Shown piece by piece: positions 35,425-43,789 of a stretch of DNA of 64,000 bases. Position 1 is the first letter of the stretch; the number at the start of each line of letters is the position of its first letter. The notes beneath the pieces were generated by a model that did not search any database, had not been told where the DNA came from, and was given only the letters and a program-made list of their open reading frames with translations. The DNA comes from CAYTXJ01 sp965613025 (lineage in GTDB: Bacteria; Desulfobacterota; DSM-4660; Desulfatiglandales; JALVMZ01): NCBI GenBank assembly GCA_965613025.1, contig CBFDUE010000002.1, forward strand, positions 1-64,000, in the 5' to 3' direction. A program made the position numbers and the translations under genes.

Positions 35425-35437
35425 TTTCAAAATGAAA
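35425..35437. promoter_or_regulatory. palindrome TTTCA-N3-TGAAA, operator candidate 2
   Basis: TTTCAAAATGAAA, the reverse complement of the copy at 35315. The pair is 97 bases apart in the kamA-tauE spacer. Confidence 0.3.
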
Positions 35438-35480
35438 CCAACTTTATGAGGGGTAGGGAAGCTCTTTTAAGTACCAGGTC

Positions 35481-35600
35481 GAGAGCTTTGAATTTTTCAA
35501 AGCTCTCATAAAAAGGCTGTAATTATGGGTTATTTTAAGTTAATTTTTGGGGGTCTGGGGGTGTAACCCCCAATGTAAAAAGAGGTAATGCAAAGGTCTC
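35481..35600 (-). repeat. dispersed hairpin repeat, copy C
   Basis: 120-bp copy in reverse orientation: the terminal 12-bp stem comes first on the plus strand, the end CAAAGGTCTC last. In element orientation the loop is AAA, as in copies A and B; the left hairpin has lost one outer pair. It lies between kamA and the tauE operon, both plus strand, and could separate the two transcripts. The remainder of 35291-35839 is AT-rich. Confidence 0.85.
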
Positions 35601-35733
35601 CAGGTCATAGAATATACCTACCTAAATTTTATAAGGAGTTTAGAGTCAATCTCTCTTGAATCTTACTATATCAAATAATGTTGACCTTTCAAGCCAAAAG
35701 GGCTAAATTGTTGCATTATGAAATAAAAAATCC

Positions 35734-35762
35734 TTGACTTTTCAATTCATTTCATATATTGT
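35734..35762 (+). promoter_or_regulatory. candidate promoter for tauE operon
   Basis: TTGACT at 35734-35739, 17-base spacer, TATTGT at 35757-35762, about 80 bases before the ATG. Confidence 0.4.
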
Positions 35763-35839
35763 GCATAAAATCACGAAAGGATTATTTTTGATGATTTAAT
35801 TAATTATTTCATATTATAAATAAATTTTGGAGGTAATTG

Positions 35840-36799
35840 ATGGGATTGAGAACAATTCTACTTCTGAGTACATTGCTTGTCTTGATGGTCTTCTTTGCAG
35901 GAGATATGGGAGTATTGGCAGGTACGGGAGAAGGTGTTGTATCATCTTCATCAAGCTCCCATTCATGGTGGTTCTGGCCACTTGTGCTATTCATTGTAAC
36001 CTTTCTTATGGGTATCTTTGCGGTTCTGGGTGGAGTAGGAGGAGGGGTGCTTTTTGTCCCTATTATTAGTGGATTTTTCCCTTTTCATCTTGACTTTGTA
36101 AGGGGTTGTGGACTGCTTGTTGCCCTGTCAGGAGCGCTTGCAGCAGGTCCTGGTCTACTAAAGGCAAACCTTGCAAGTCTTAGATTGGCCATACCTGTTG
36201 CCCTAATTGCATCCACCTGTGCAATAATAGGTGCCATGATAGGCCTTGCCCTTCCAACCAATATAGTACAGATTGCCCTGGGAGCTACCATAATTGGGAT
36301 ATGTATTCTTATGGTATCCACAAAGAAATCTGAATTACCAGAAGTGCCAGTGGCTGACAGGCTCTCAACCGCTTTGAGGATTTATGGTGTCTATCAGGAA
36401 GGGAGCTCCGGAGAGATTATTAACTGGAAGATACATCGCACACCCTTAGGCCTTGCCCTATTTATAATTATTGGCATTATGGCAGGGATGTTTGGACTTG
36501 GAGCCGGTTGGGCAAATGTGCCTGTGTTGAATCTGGTTATGGGAGCTCCTTTAAAGATAAGTGTGGCCACGAGCAAATTTCTTCTCTCTATTACCGATAC
36601 CTCTGCAGCGTGGATCTATCTCAATCAGGGCTGTGTCATACCCATGATGGTAGTTCCTTCTCTTGTTGGGATAATGCTTGGATCCTTTGTAGGGGTCAAA
36701 CTACTTGTAATTGCAAAACCTGTTATAGTAAGATGGATAGTGATAGGGATGTTGGCCTTTGCAGGGGTAAAGGCATTGCTTAAAGGATTTGGAATATAG
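35840..36799 (+). CDS. TauE/SafE-family sulfite/anion exporter
   Basis: 319-aa membrane protein with about nine helices. The duplicated TauE motif is seen in AVLGGVGGGVLFVPII and AGMFGLGAGWANVPVLN. Such proteins export sulfite, sulfoacetate or related anions. The first 28 residues form a signal-like helix followed by a Ser-rich linker. ATG at 35840 follows TTTTGGAGG; the TTG one codon earlier is less likely. It forms an operon with DUF1634 and CBS genes. Confidence 0.88.
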   Translation: MGLRTILLLSTLLVLMVFFAGDMGVLAGTGEGVVSSSSSSHSWWFWPLVLFIVTFLMGIFAVLGGVGGGVLFVPIISGFFPFHLDFVRGCGLLVALSGALAAGPGLLKANLASLRLAIPVALIASTCAIIGAMIGLALPTNIVQIALGATIIGICILMVSTKKSELPEVPVADRLSTALRIYGVYQEGSSGEIINWKIHRTPLGLALFIIIGIMAGMFGLGAGWANVPVLNLVMGAPLKISVATSKFLLSITDTSAAWIYLNQGCVIPMMVVPSLVGIMLGSFVGVKLLVIAKPVIVRWIVIGMLAFAGVKALLKGFGI

Positions 36800-36812
36800 G
36801 AGGTAAAAAGAG

Positions 36813-37235
36813 ATGGTTGAAAAAAATAAGGATATTAAGGCAGGTCCTGAGCAGATACTATATGCCTCAATACTTGAGAAGGGGATGCTTATTGGGCTTT
36901 TCATACTCTTTATCACATTTATTATATATGTATTTGGTATTATGAAACCCTATATCCCATTGGATGAGATATCTAAATTCTGGTCAATGAATGTCCACGA
37001 CTATCTTGATCATGCAAAGATAAAGGGGGGCTGGAGCTGGCTCCTTATGCTGGGATATGGGGATTTTATTAATTTTATAGGGATTGCTATATTAGCAGGT
37101 GTTACCATTATATGCTATATTGTTATCATTCCTCTGTTGGCAAGGCAGAAAGATTGGGCCTTTGTTATATTTTCAGTAATTGAGGTGCTTGTCCTATCCC
37201 TTGCAGCAAGTGGGCTGCTCAAAGTGGGGCATTAA
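36813..37235 (+). CDS. DUF1634 membrane protein
   Basis: 140 aa with three hydrophobic helices: GMLIGLFILFITFIIYVFG, then FINFIGIAILAGVTIICYIV and VIFSVIEVLVLSLAASGLL. DUF1634 proteins almost always accompany TauE-type exporters, and here follow one at 13 bases. Probable accessory subunit of the anion transporter. Confidence 0.82.
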   Translation: MVEKNKDIKAGPEQILYASILEKGMLIGLFILFITFIIYVFGIMKPYIPLDEISKFWSMNVHDYLDHAKIKGGWSWLLMLGYGDFINFIGIAILAGVTIICYIVIIPLLARQKDWAFVIFSVIEVLVLSLAASGLLKVGH

Positions 37236-37246
37236 TTTAATAAAAG

Positions 37247-37591
37247 ATGGCAAAGGAGATCTTTAAAGAAAAGACCGTTAAAGATGTGATGATACCCATA
37301 GAGAATTATGCAATAGTTAGGCCTGATGCAACACTTCAAGAGGCAATAATGGTTCTTAGACAATCATATTTTGTTGACAGGGTCAGAAAGAATGCCATTG
37401 TAAAGGTTGTGGATATAATGCTAAGGGTAAAGGGAAGCATTGATTCAGGTGCAGATCTGCTTGATGCCCTTAAATTAATTTTCAAAAATAGAATCACCAA
37501 ACTGCCTGTCTATGAAAAGGATAGACTTGTAGGTGTTATCCGGGATACAGATATCTTTATAACGGTTTCAGATATCCTGACTCAAGAATAG
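37247..37591 (+). CDS. CBS-domain protein, first CBS unit shortened
   Basis: 114 aa. The start (VKDVMIPIENYAIVRPDATLQEAI) and the end (ITKLPVYEKDRLVGVIRDTDIF) are typical CBS halves, but the middle (VDRVRKNAIVKVVDIMLRVKG) lacks the usual strand of the first CBS unit. It may be an internal deletion that kept the frame, or a divergent variant. It probably senses adenine nucleotides for the preceding exporter. Confidence 0.75.
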   Translation: MAKEIFKEKTVKDVMIPIENYAIVRPDATLQEAIMVLRQSYFVDRVRKNAIVKVVDIMLRVKGSIDSGADLLDALKLIFKNRITKLPVYEKDRLVGVIRDTDIFITVSDILTQE

Positions 37592-37614
37592 ACCGTTTAA
37601 ATATATTGTGGACA

Positions 37615-39048
37615 ATGGTTCTTCAACTTTTTCAGTTAAATATAAGGCAGAAGATTGTATTGGGTATTACCCTGTTTTTTATCGCAACGGGCATCGGGGG
37701 TCTACTATCTTACAGAAATCTAAAGGTGATGGAAAAAAAGGTCAAATTTGTGGAGATGGCAGATGATCTAAACAACATTATACTTGAGATAAGAAGGTAT
37801 GAAAAGAACTTCTTTCTGTATGGCCTCTCCGAGCTGGATGCACTGACCCAGAATAAGATATATATTGACAATGCCCTTATGATACTTGAAAAGCTTTCTA
37901 AAGATTTAAGAGACCTTAAAGGAATACCAAAGGTAAAAGAGCTACAGAAGGAATTGATCTCGTACAGAGAGCTCGTGATACGTATAATGGAATTTGCAAA
38001 TACAAAGGAGATAGAAGGAATTGAAAAGATTGCCGTGCCCTTGAGAGATAAAGGGAAGAGGCTTGTTGATCTGACTCAAGAGCTTGTTCAATTTGAAAGA
38101 AAGAGAATACTCCTTATAATTGAACGACTCTACAGTAATCTCTTCATCACTATGCTGCTTCTGCTTCTTTTTTTGGGATCTCTTGCCTTTTTTGTTATAA
38201 GAAAGATTATACAACCCCTCAGGTTAATAGAAGATACTACCATTCAGATAGCAAAAGGAAATTTTAAGCCTATTCCTGTTCCAAAAACCAAGGATGAAAC
38301 TGAACGGGTAATTCGTGCATTTAATCATATGGTTCAAGAGCTTGAAAGGAGACAAGATCATCTGGTTCAGGCCAAAAAGCTCTCGTCTCTTGGCACCTTA
38401 ACCTCTGGTATTGCCCATGAATTGAATAACCCTCTAAATAATATATCCACTTCGTGTCAGATAGTCCTGGAAGAGCTTGATGAGATGGATAAGGAATTCC
38501 TGCGAAACATGCTCCTTAACATGGAAAAGGAGATAGCAAGAGCAAGGGATATAGTTAAGGGATTGCTTGAATTTTCACGGACAAAGGAGTTTATAATTGC
38601 TCCTGCAAATCTAAAGACTCTGGTTATGAATGTATGCAAATTAGTTGAAAGCCAACTTCCAGGAGGTATTGAGATCAGGGTGGATATACCTGATGATCTT
38701 ATTGTCCCTATGGACTCTCAGCGAATGCAACAGGTCTTTCTGAATCTCTTTTTAAATTCCATACAGGCGATTCCTGAGCCCCCTGGTGAGATAAGGGTAA
38801 CTGCTCATAAAGACAGTTCTAAGGAGGAGGTCATAATAAAGGTAGAAGATACGGGTATTGGGATGGACAAGGAGACATTATCCCATATATTTGATCCATT
38901 CTTTACCACCAAGGAGGTGGGAGCTGGAACAGGTCTGGGACTTTCCATTGTCCATGGAATAATTGAACAGCACAATGGCACCATCTCTGTTGAAAGCAAG
39001 AAGAATGAAGGAACAAGATTTACAATAACACTTCCCCTTAGACGATAA
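37615..39048 (+). CDS. membrane sensor histidine kinase
   Basis: 477 aa. Helix 1 (about residues 12-33), periplasmic four-helix-type sensor, helix 2 (about 174-194), HAMP linker, then HisKA with the phospho-accepting His in GIAHELNNPLNNI (about residue 268) and the HATPase boxes FLNLFLNSIQAI, DTGIGM and GTGLGLSIVHGI. ATG 37615 is chosen; the frame also allows TTG at 37606, and neither has a good ribosome site. It is paired with the response regulator 23 bases downstream. Confidence 0.9.
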   Translation: MVLQLFQLNIRQKIVLGITLFFIATGIGGLLSYRNLKVMEKKVKFVEMADDLNNIILEIRRYEKNFFLYGLSELDALTQNKIYIDNALMILEKLSKDLRDLKGIPKVKELQKELISYRELVIRIMEFANTKEIEGIEKIAVPLRDKGKRLVDLTQELVQFERKRILLIIERLYSNLFITMLLLLLFLGSLAFFVIRKIIQPLRLIEDTTIQIAKGNFKPIPVPKTKDETERVIRAFNHMVQELERRQDHLVQAKKLSSLGTLTSGIAHELNNPLNNISTSCQIVLEELDEMDKEFLRNMLLNMEKEIARARDIVKGLLEFSRTKEFIIAPANLKTLVMNVCKLVESQLPGGIEIRVDIPDDLIVPMDSQRMQQVFLNLFLNSIQAIPEPPGEIRVTAHKDSSKEEVIIKVEDTGIGMDKETLSHIFDPFFTTKEVGAGTGLGLSIVHGIIEQHNGTISVESKKNEGTRFTITLPLRR

Positions 39049-39071
39049 TTTGATTTAAAGAGGTCCTTTCT

Positions 39072-40430
39072 ATGGATAGATACAAGATACTGATTATTGA
39101 CGATGAGCCTATTGCCCTCCAGAATCTGGAATATATTATGAAAAAAGAGGGCTACGAGGTGGTGTGTGTGGAAAGTGGCCTTAAGGCACTAAAGCTTTTA
39201 GAGAAGAATGAGTTTGACCTGATATTGACAGATCTTAAGATGCAACCAATTGATGGACTCCAGGTGCTTGAAAGGACAAAAGAGCTCTATCCAGATACAG
39301 AGGTTATCCTTATTACTGCCTTTGCCACAGTTGATACTGCTGTTGAGGCAATGAAAAAGGGGGCATATCATTATATCTCTAAACCATTTAAACTTGATGA
39401 GGTTCGTCATACAGTAAGAAAGGCACTGGAGCAGAGAGCGCTAAAGAAGGAGGTATCCGAATTAAGGGAACGGGTAAAACACCATGAAGGGGTGCCTCTT
39501 ATTGTTGGGAAAAGTCAGGCGATACAATCTCTTAAAGAGACCATCAGACAGATAGCTCCCACAGACTGCAATGTACTGATATATGGAGAGACAGGCACAG
39601 GTAAAGAGCTTGTTGCAAAGGCAATACATTATCTTAGCCCAAGGGCAGAAAAGCGATTCCTGGCATTTAACTGTGGTGCATTTACAGAGGAGCTGCTTGC
39701 AAATGAACTCTTTGGGCATGAAAAAGAGGCCTTTACAGGTGCAAAGGGGATTAAGAAAGGGCTTCTTGAAAGTGCTTCAGGAGGAACCGTCTTGCTGGAT
39801 GAGATAGGAGATATGCCACAGTCAATGCAGGTAAAATTGCTTCGCGTGCTTCAGGAGAAAAAGTTAATCAGAGTCGGTGGCACCGAAGAGATTCCCATTG
39901 ATATCAGAGTAATTGCAGCCACAAACAGAGATCTTAAAAAAGAGGTAAAAAGAGGAAGATTTAGAAAAGATCTGTTTTATAGATTAAATGTAATAACTCT
40001 TGAAGTCCCTCCTCTAATTGATCGTAGAGATGATATACCACTACTTGCATACCATTTTTTAAAGATATTCTCCCATAATCAGGGAAAGTCTATAGATAAG
40101 ATCTCTGACCAAGTAATGGATATACTTATGTCCTATGAGTTTCCAGGAAATGTAAGAGAGCTTGAAAACATAATAGAAAGGGCGGTTACTCTATGTCGGG
40201 GAGAGGTAATAGAGACAAGACATCTTCCCCCTGATCTGCAACAGCTTACCTTCAGAGTAAAGAGACCTGTAAGAAGGGAGCTACCTACCCTTGAAGAACA
40301 AGAAAGGGATTATATCCAGTGGGTTCTTCAAAAGACAGGGGGTAATAAGACTAAGGCAGCGGAGATCTTAGGTATTGATAGGGTATCTTTATGGAGAAAA
40401 TTAAAAAAATATCAACTTGAAGAGGGCTAA
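39072..40430 (+). CDS. NtrC-family sigma-54-dependent response regulator
   Basis: 452 aa: receiver (phospho-Asp in LILTDLKMQPIDG), AAA+ domain with Walker A GETGTGKELVAKAIH and Walker B GGTVLLDEIGDMP, and a C-terminal Fis helix-turn-helix (GGNKTKAAEILGIDRVSLWRKL). The sigma-54 loop reads EAFTGA rather than GAFTGA (HEKEAFTGAKG), a tolerated but less usual first residue. It activates sigma-54 promoters when phosphorylated by the upstream kinase. Its stop overlaps the convergent Lon-type gene's stop by four bases. Confidence 0.93.
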   Translation: MDRYKILIIDDEPIALQNLEYIMKKEGYEVVCVESGLKALKLLEKNEFDLILTDLKMQPIDGLQVLERTKELYPDTEVILITAFATVDTAVEAMKKGAYHYISKPFKLDEVRHTVRKALEQRALKKEVSELRERVKHHEGVPLIVGKSQAIQSLKETIRQIAPTDCNVLIYGETGTGKELVAKAIHYLSPRAEKRFLAFNCGAFTEELLANELFGHEKEAFTGAKGIKKGLLESASGGTVLLDEIGDMPQSMQVKLLRVLQEKKLIRVGGTEEIPIDIRVIAATNRDLKKEVKRGRFRKDLFYRLNVITLEVPPLIDRRDDIPLLAYHFLKIFSHNQGKSIDKISDQVMDILMSYEFPGNVRELENIIERAVTLCRGEVIETRHLPPDLQQLTFRVKRPVRRELPTLEEQERDYIQWVLQKTGGNKTKAAEILGIDRVSLWRKLKKYQLEEG

Positions 40431-42436
40431 GAACCTTTACCTACTAATACCTTATCTATAACTTCTTCTATCTCATCAGCAGTTATAATCTCTATTCCTT
40501 CAACAATATGGGGTTCAAGATTTTCAATGTCAGGAAGGTTCTGCTTAGGGAAGACCACAGTCTCAATACCCGCCCTCTGAGCCGCAAGTATCTTCTCCTT
40601 GACTGCCGCAACAGGCAAGATTCGTCCGATAAGGCTCAATTCCCCAGTAATTGCCACACCTGTCTTAGCTTCCCTTTTAGTTAGCAGTGATATTAATGCC
40701 ATTGCAATGCTAAGCCCTGCAGATGGCCCATCCTTTGGAATGGCACCTGCTGGAATATGGATATGGATATCCATGCCTTTATAGAAATCTGGTGAGATAC
40801 CAAGTGCTTCAGCATGAGACCTAATATAGCTTAAGGCTATCTGAGCAGATTCTTTAATCACATCTCCAAGAGATCCTGTAAGTATCAATTGCTGATTCCC
40901 TGGCATGATCTCTGATTCCACAAATATTACGTCCCCTCCAGACTCTGTCCATACAAGTCCTACGGTTACCCCAATCCTGGCTTTTAAATTTCTAAATCCC
41001 TCTTGATACTTTCTTGGACCAAGTAGATTTTCAACCTCAGAGGCATCCACAACCCTAATTGATTGGGACTTTTCTGATTCAACCCTGATTCGTGCAAGCT
41101 TCCTACATATTTTTGAGATCTCTCTTTCAAGATTCCTAACTCCTGCCTCTCTTGTATAATTGCGGATTATCTTTTTAATGGCCTCATCACTAAAGTCGGG
41201 TGGGTCATTACTCAATGCATTAGCTAAAAGTTGCCTTGGGATCAGATGATTTTTTGCAATCTGAATCTTTTCGGCTTCTGAATAACCTGTAAATTCAATA
41301 ACCTCCAGCCTGTCTCTCAATGGATCAGGCAGATCATCCACACTATTTCCTGTCACAATAAACATCACAGCCGATAGATCAAAGGGTAGATCAAGATAAT
41401 AGTCTAAAAATGAACTGTTCTGTTCAGGGTCAAGTATCTCAAGCAGGACTGATACAGGATCACCTTTGAAATCCTGTCCAATCTTGTCTATCTCATCCAG
41501 CATAAACAGTGGATTTGCTACACCCAGGCGTTTCAATTCACCTATTATACGGCCTGGCATGGCTCCCACATAGGTCCTTCGGTGTCCTCTGAGTTCAGCT
41601 TCATCCCTCAGACCAGCAAGCGATAGCCGAGTAAATTTTCTGCCAAGCGCTTTTGAAATGGCCTTTCCTACTGAAGTCTTTCCAGTTCCTGGAGGCCCTG
41701 TAAAACAGAGTATCGGGCCAGATAGATTCTTTATAAATCTCTTCTTTTTCTGTACATCCCTTACAAATTCCTTCAATTCATTTAGGTTTATGGGTTTACA
41801 GAGATAATTTATTGCACCTTCCCTCATGGCCTCTATGGCTGAATCAATGGTTGCATATCCTGTAAAGATTATTGTCTCAATATTGGGAACAATACGCTTT
41901 GCCCTTCGCATAAGTTCAATTCCATCCATCACCTTCATCTTGAGATCAGCAAGCATAAGATCAAAGCCGATTCTGCTCAGTATCTCAATTGCCTCATTTC
42001 CACTCTTTGCCACCTCAACCTCATACCCTTCCTTTAAAAGCACATATTTGAGATTTTCTCTTGCCATTTTCTCATCATCCACCACCAGAATCCTAAATGC
42101 CTGCCTGGCATATAGTGTTCTTACAGCCAGATAGTCCAGTATCCTCTCCTTTACAGAATTAAGCCCAGTGTGGTATCTATCCAGTATCTCCTTTGCACGA
42201 TTGATGTCCAGATTATCATCAGTAAAGTTATTCCACGGAAGATTAACAAGGCAGTCAAGATAGGCAAGGGTAATTGTATATTCTGGAGTTGAAGGATCTG
42301 TTTTTTCAAGCTTTTCAATCTCCTTGTTTGCAATATCCCTTGCATAGTCTGGCAAGTTCCTCTCCTCAACGGATCTTCTTATCTCCATTAGATCCATTGA
42401 TTCAGATGATTCCTCTTTCTCTTTACGAAAAAACAT
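40427..42436 (-). CDS. Lon-type ATP-dependent protease with an embedded response-regulator receiver domain
   Basis: 669 aa. Residues 1-112 match the helical part of Lon just before the ATPase (YLDCLVNLPWNNFTDDNLDI, LNSVKERILDYLAVR), without the N-terminal substrate domain. Residues about 114-234 are a complete CheY-like receiver: acidic pocket D120-D121, phospho-Asp D164, T192, K214. The Lon AAA+ domain resumes at GPILCFTGPPGTGKTS (K253), and the S16 peptidase has the dyad Ser572 (DGPSAG) and Lys613. Phosphorylation probably controls proteolysis. It is convergent with the adjacent kinase and regulator. The ATG follows GAGG. Confidence 0.92.
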   Translation of the reverse strand: MFFRKEKEESSESMDLMEIRRSVEERNLPDYARDIANKEIEKLEKTDPSTPEYTITLAYLDCLVNLPWNNFTDDNLDINRAKEILDRYHTGLNSVKERILDYLAVRTLYARQAFRILVVDDEKMARENLKYVLLKEGYEVEVAKSGNEAIEILSRIGFDLMLADLKMKVMDGIELMRRAKRIVPNIETIIFTGYATIDSAIEAMREGAINYLCKPINLNELKEFVRDVQKKKRFIKNLSGPILCFTGPPGTGKTSVGKAISKALGRKFTRLSLAGLRDEAELRGHRRTYVGAMPGRIIGELKRLGVANPLFMLDEIDKIGQDFKGDPVSVLLEILDPEQNSSFLDYYLDLPFDLSAVMFIVTGNSVDDLPDPLRDRLEVIEFTGYSEAEKIQIAKNHLIPRQLLANALSNDPPDFSDEAIKKIIRNYTREAGVRNLEREISKICRKLARIRVESEKSQSIRVVDASEVENLLGPRKYQEGFRNLKARIGVTVGLVWTESGGDVIFVESEIMPGNQQLILTGSLGDVIKESAQIALSYIRSHAEALGISPDFYKGMDIHIHIPAGAIPKDGPSAGLSIAMALISLLTKREAKTGVAITGELSLIGRILPVAAVKEKILAAQRAGIETVVFPKQNLPDIENLEPHIVEGIEIITADEIEEVIDKVLVGKGS

Positions 42437-42749
42437 TATTTATACCTCAAATCTTTACTCATCATCCTTTATATATCTTAGCCATCATAAAGGCAACCAT
42501 AAATGAGGACATATGTTGCATATTGCAATATCTGATTTATTCCTGCAACAGGCCTATAACTTACTGATATTATTAGAATCATATTAAGGAAGATGCCTTT
42601 CTGTTTCAAACTGCAATATTTGTGGTTGATTTTTGATATATTCTAATTTTTTAAAATTTTTAATATATTCAGTATGTTAATAGCTTTGGAAATTTGGGCA
42701 TATTAGTTGCTTATATAAATTTTAAAAATATTTAGGAGGTATGGGAATC
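42437..42749. other. AT-rich divergent spacer
   Basis: 313 bases between the divergent Lon-type gene and the small basic protein gene. Strongly AT-rich with several T and A runs around 42640-42730; presumably holds promoters in both directions. No convincing hairpin or ORF seen. Confidence 0.4.
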
Positions 42750-42926
42750 ATGGGATGGTTAGAGAGATTTCAAAGGATCTTTATGGCAGCCTCATTTGCG
42801 GAAGCTGGAGAATGGGACACGGCGAGAAAGATGGTAAAGGAAGGTGAGACAAAAAGGCTGAGCAAAAGGGTCAGTAAAAGGATTGCCCGCAGGGCACGTC
42901 CTATGGCTCGTGTTTACAAGGCTTGA
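42750..42926 (+). CDS. small basic protein with FAEAGE motif
   Basis: 58 aa. N-terminal helix WLERFQRIFMAASFAEAGEWDTA, then a very basic tail rich in K and R (LSKRVSKRIARRARPM). The first half resembles the first part of the next gene (ERF...M.A..FAEAG). The ATG at 42750 lies ten bases after AGGAGG; another ATG at 42741 is too close to that site. Function unknown; the tail suggests nucleic-acid or membrane contact. Confidence 0.75.
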   Translation: MGWLERFQRIFMAASFAEAGEWDTARKMVKEGETKRLSKRVSKRIARRARPMARVYKA

Positions 42927-42966
42927 TCAAGACACACAAATCAATCTTTAATTAGGAGGACTGGAA

Positions 42967-43533
42967 ATGCTGAGCAAGATAAAGAAAAGGTTTGTTAAGA
43001 ATAGGGACGTGGAATTAGAGAAAAAGAGTACCCTTACCGAACGATTCCACAAGACGATGGAGGCCATCACTTTTGCTGAGGCCGGGGCCCCGCAGGCAGC
43101 TCAACAGATCATTGAGGAGTATGAGGCAGAGCCAAGGAAGGTCTTAGTTGTGGGCAAAGAGGAAATCTTTTCAAAGCATGTTATGGATTATGCCTTGGGG
43201 TTCGCTGAAAGGATGGGCTATGAAATAGTAGCGCTAAATATTCTACCCTTGCCTACGGATTCTCCTAAATTGGCTCCTTATTACAGCCTTATTAGTGACG
43301 ATTTTAAAAACAAGTGTGAAGAGAGTGTGTCAAATTTTTATAATGCCTGCAAAGAGAGAGGAATAGGGTTTCAGCACTTGGTTAAGATTGGAGACCCTGA
43401 GCAGTGCATTAAAGAAACTCATAGGGAGATAAAGCGGATAGAGTTTGTCATTTGTGATCCCGATTTGTGCTCCAGCATGGCTGATGAGGTGGAGGAGGGG
43501 ATCATTCCGGTGTTTTGCTTGGCTAATGTCTAA
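42967..43533 (+). CDS. Usp-like protein with N-terminal FAEAG module
   Basis: 188 aa. Residues 20-50 share the ERF...FAEAG helix with the preceding gene. From residue 58 (RKVLVVGKEEIFSKHVMDYALGFAERM) it has the alpha/beta fold of universal stress proteins, though a canonical Gx2Gx9G ATP loop is not evident. The GGAGG site precedes the ATG. It adjoins an SLC13 permease gene on the opposite strand; a regulatory link to anion transport is inferred. Confidence 0.75.
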   Translation: MLSKIKKRFVKNRDVELEKKSTLTERFHKTMEAITFAEAGAPQAAQQIIEEYEAEPRKVLVVGKEEIFSKHVMDYALGFAERMGYEIVALNILPLPTDSPKLAPYYSLISDDFKNKCEESVSNFYNACKERGIGFQHLVKIGDPEQCIKETHREIKRIEFVICDPDLCSSMADEVEEGIIPVFCLANV

Positions 43534-43586
43534 GGGAGGGACTATCCGCTTTGCTTATAAGATGACAGAAACGGAGGGTGGCAAAA

Positions 43587-43673
43587 ATGGATAGACATTT
43601 CTTGTTTGGTATCGCATTAATTCTTTGTTGCTTTTTTCTGTGCTTCTTTTTCCGCAAGGAAAATAAAAAATGA
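43587..43673 (+). CDS. 28-aa single-helix membrane peptide
   Basis: ATG at 43587 after a GGAGGGTGG ribosome site; TGA at 43671-43673. The peptide has one hydrophobic cysteine-containing helix (FGIALILCCFFLCFFF) and a charged tail (RKENKK). Size, topology and the ribosome site resemble small regulatory membrane proteins. It lies 53 bases after the Usp-like gene and may be a partner of the nearby permease. Confidence 0.55.
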   Translation: MDRHFLFGIALILCCFFLCFFFRKENKK

Positions 43674-43789
43674 AAAATCTTCTTTGGTGGCCTTAGCGAT
43701 AAACATCCTTCCGAAGGAGAGCAAAGGCCCATCAGCCCTTTCCTGGCCCCAGAGGAATCACGCCAATTTCCCGTCTCTTTTAATTGCAA

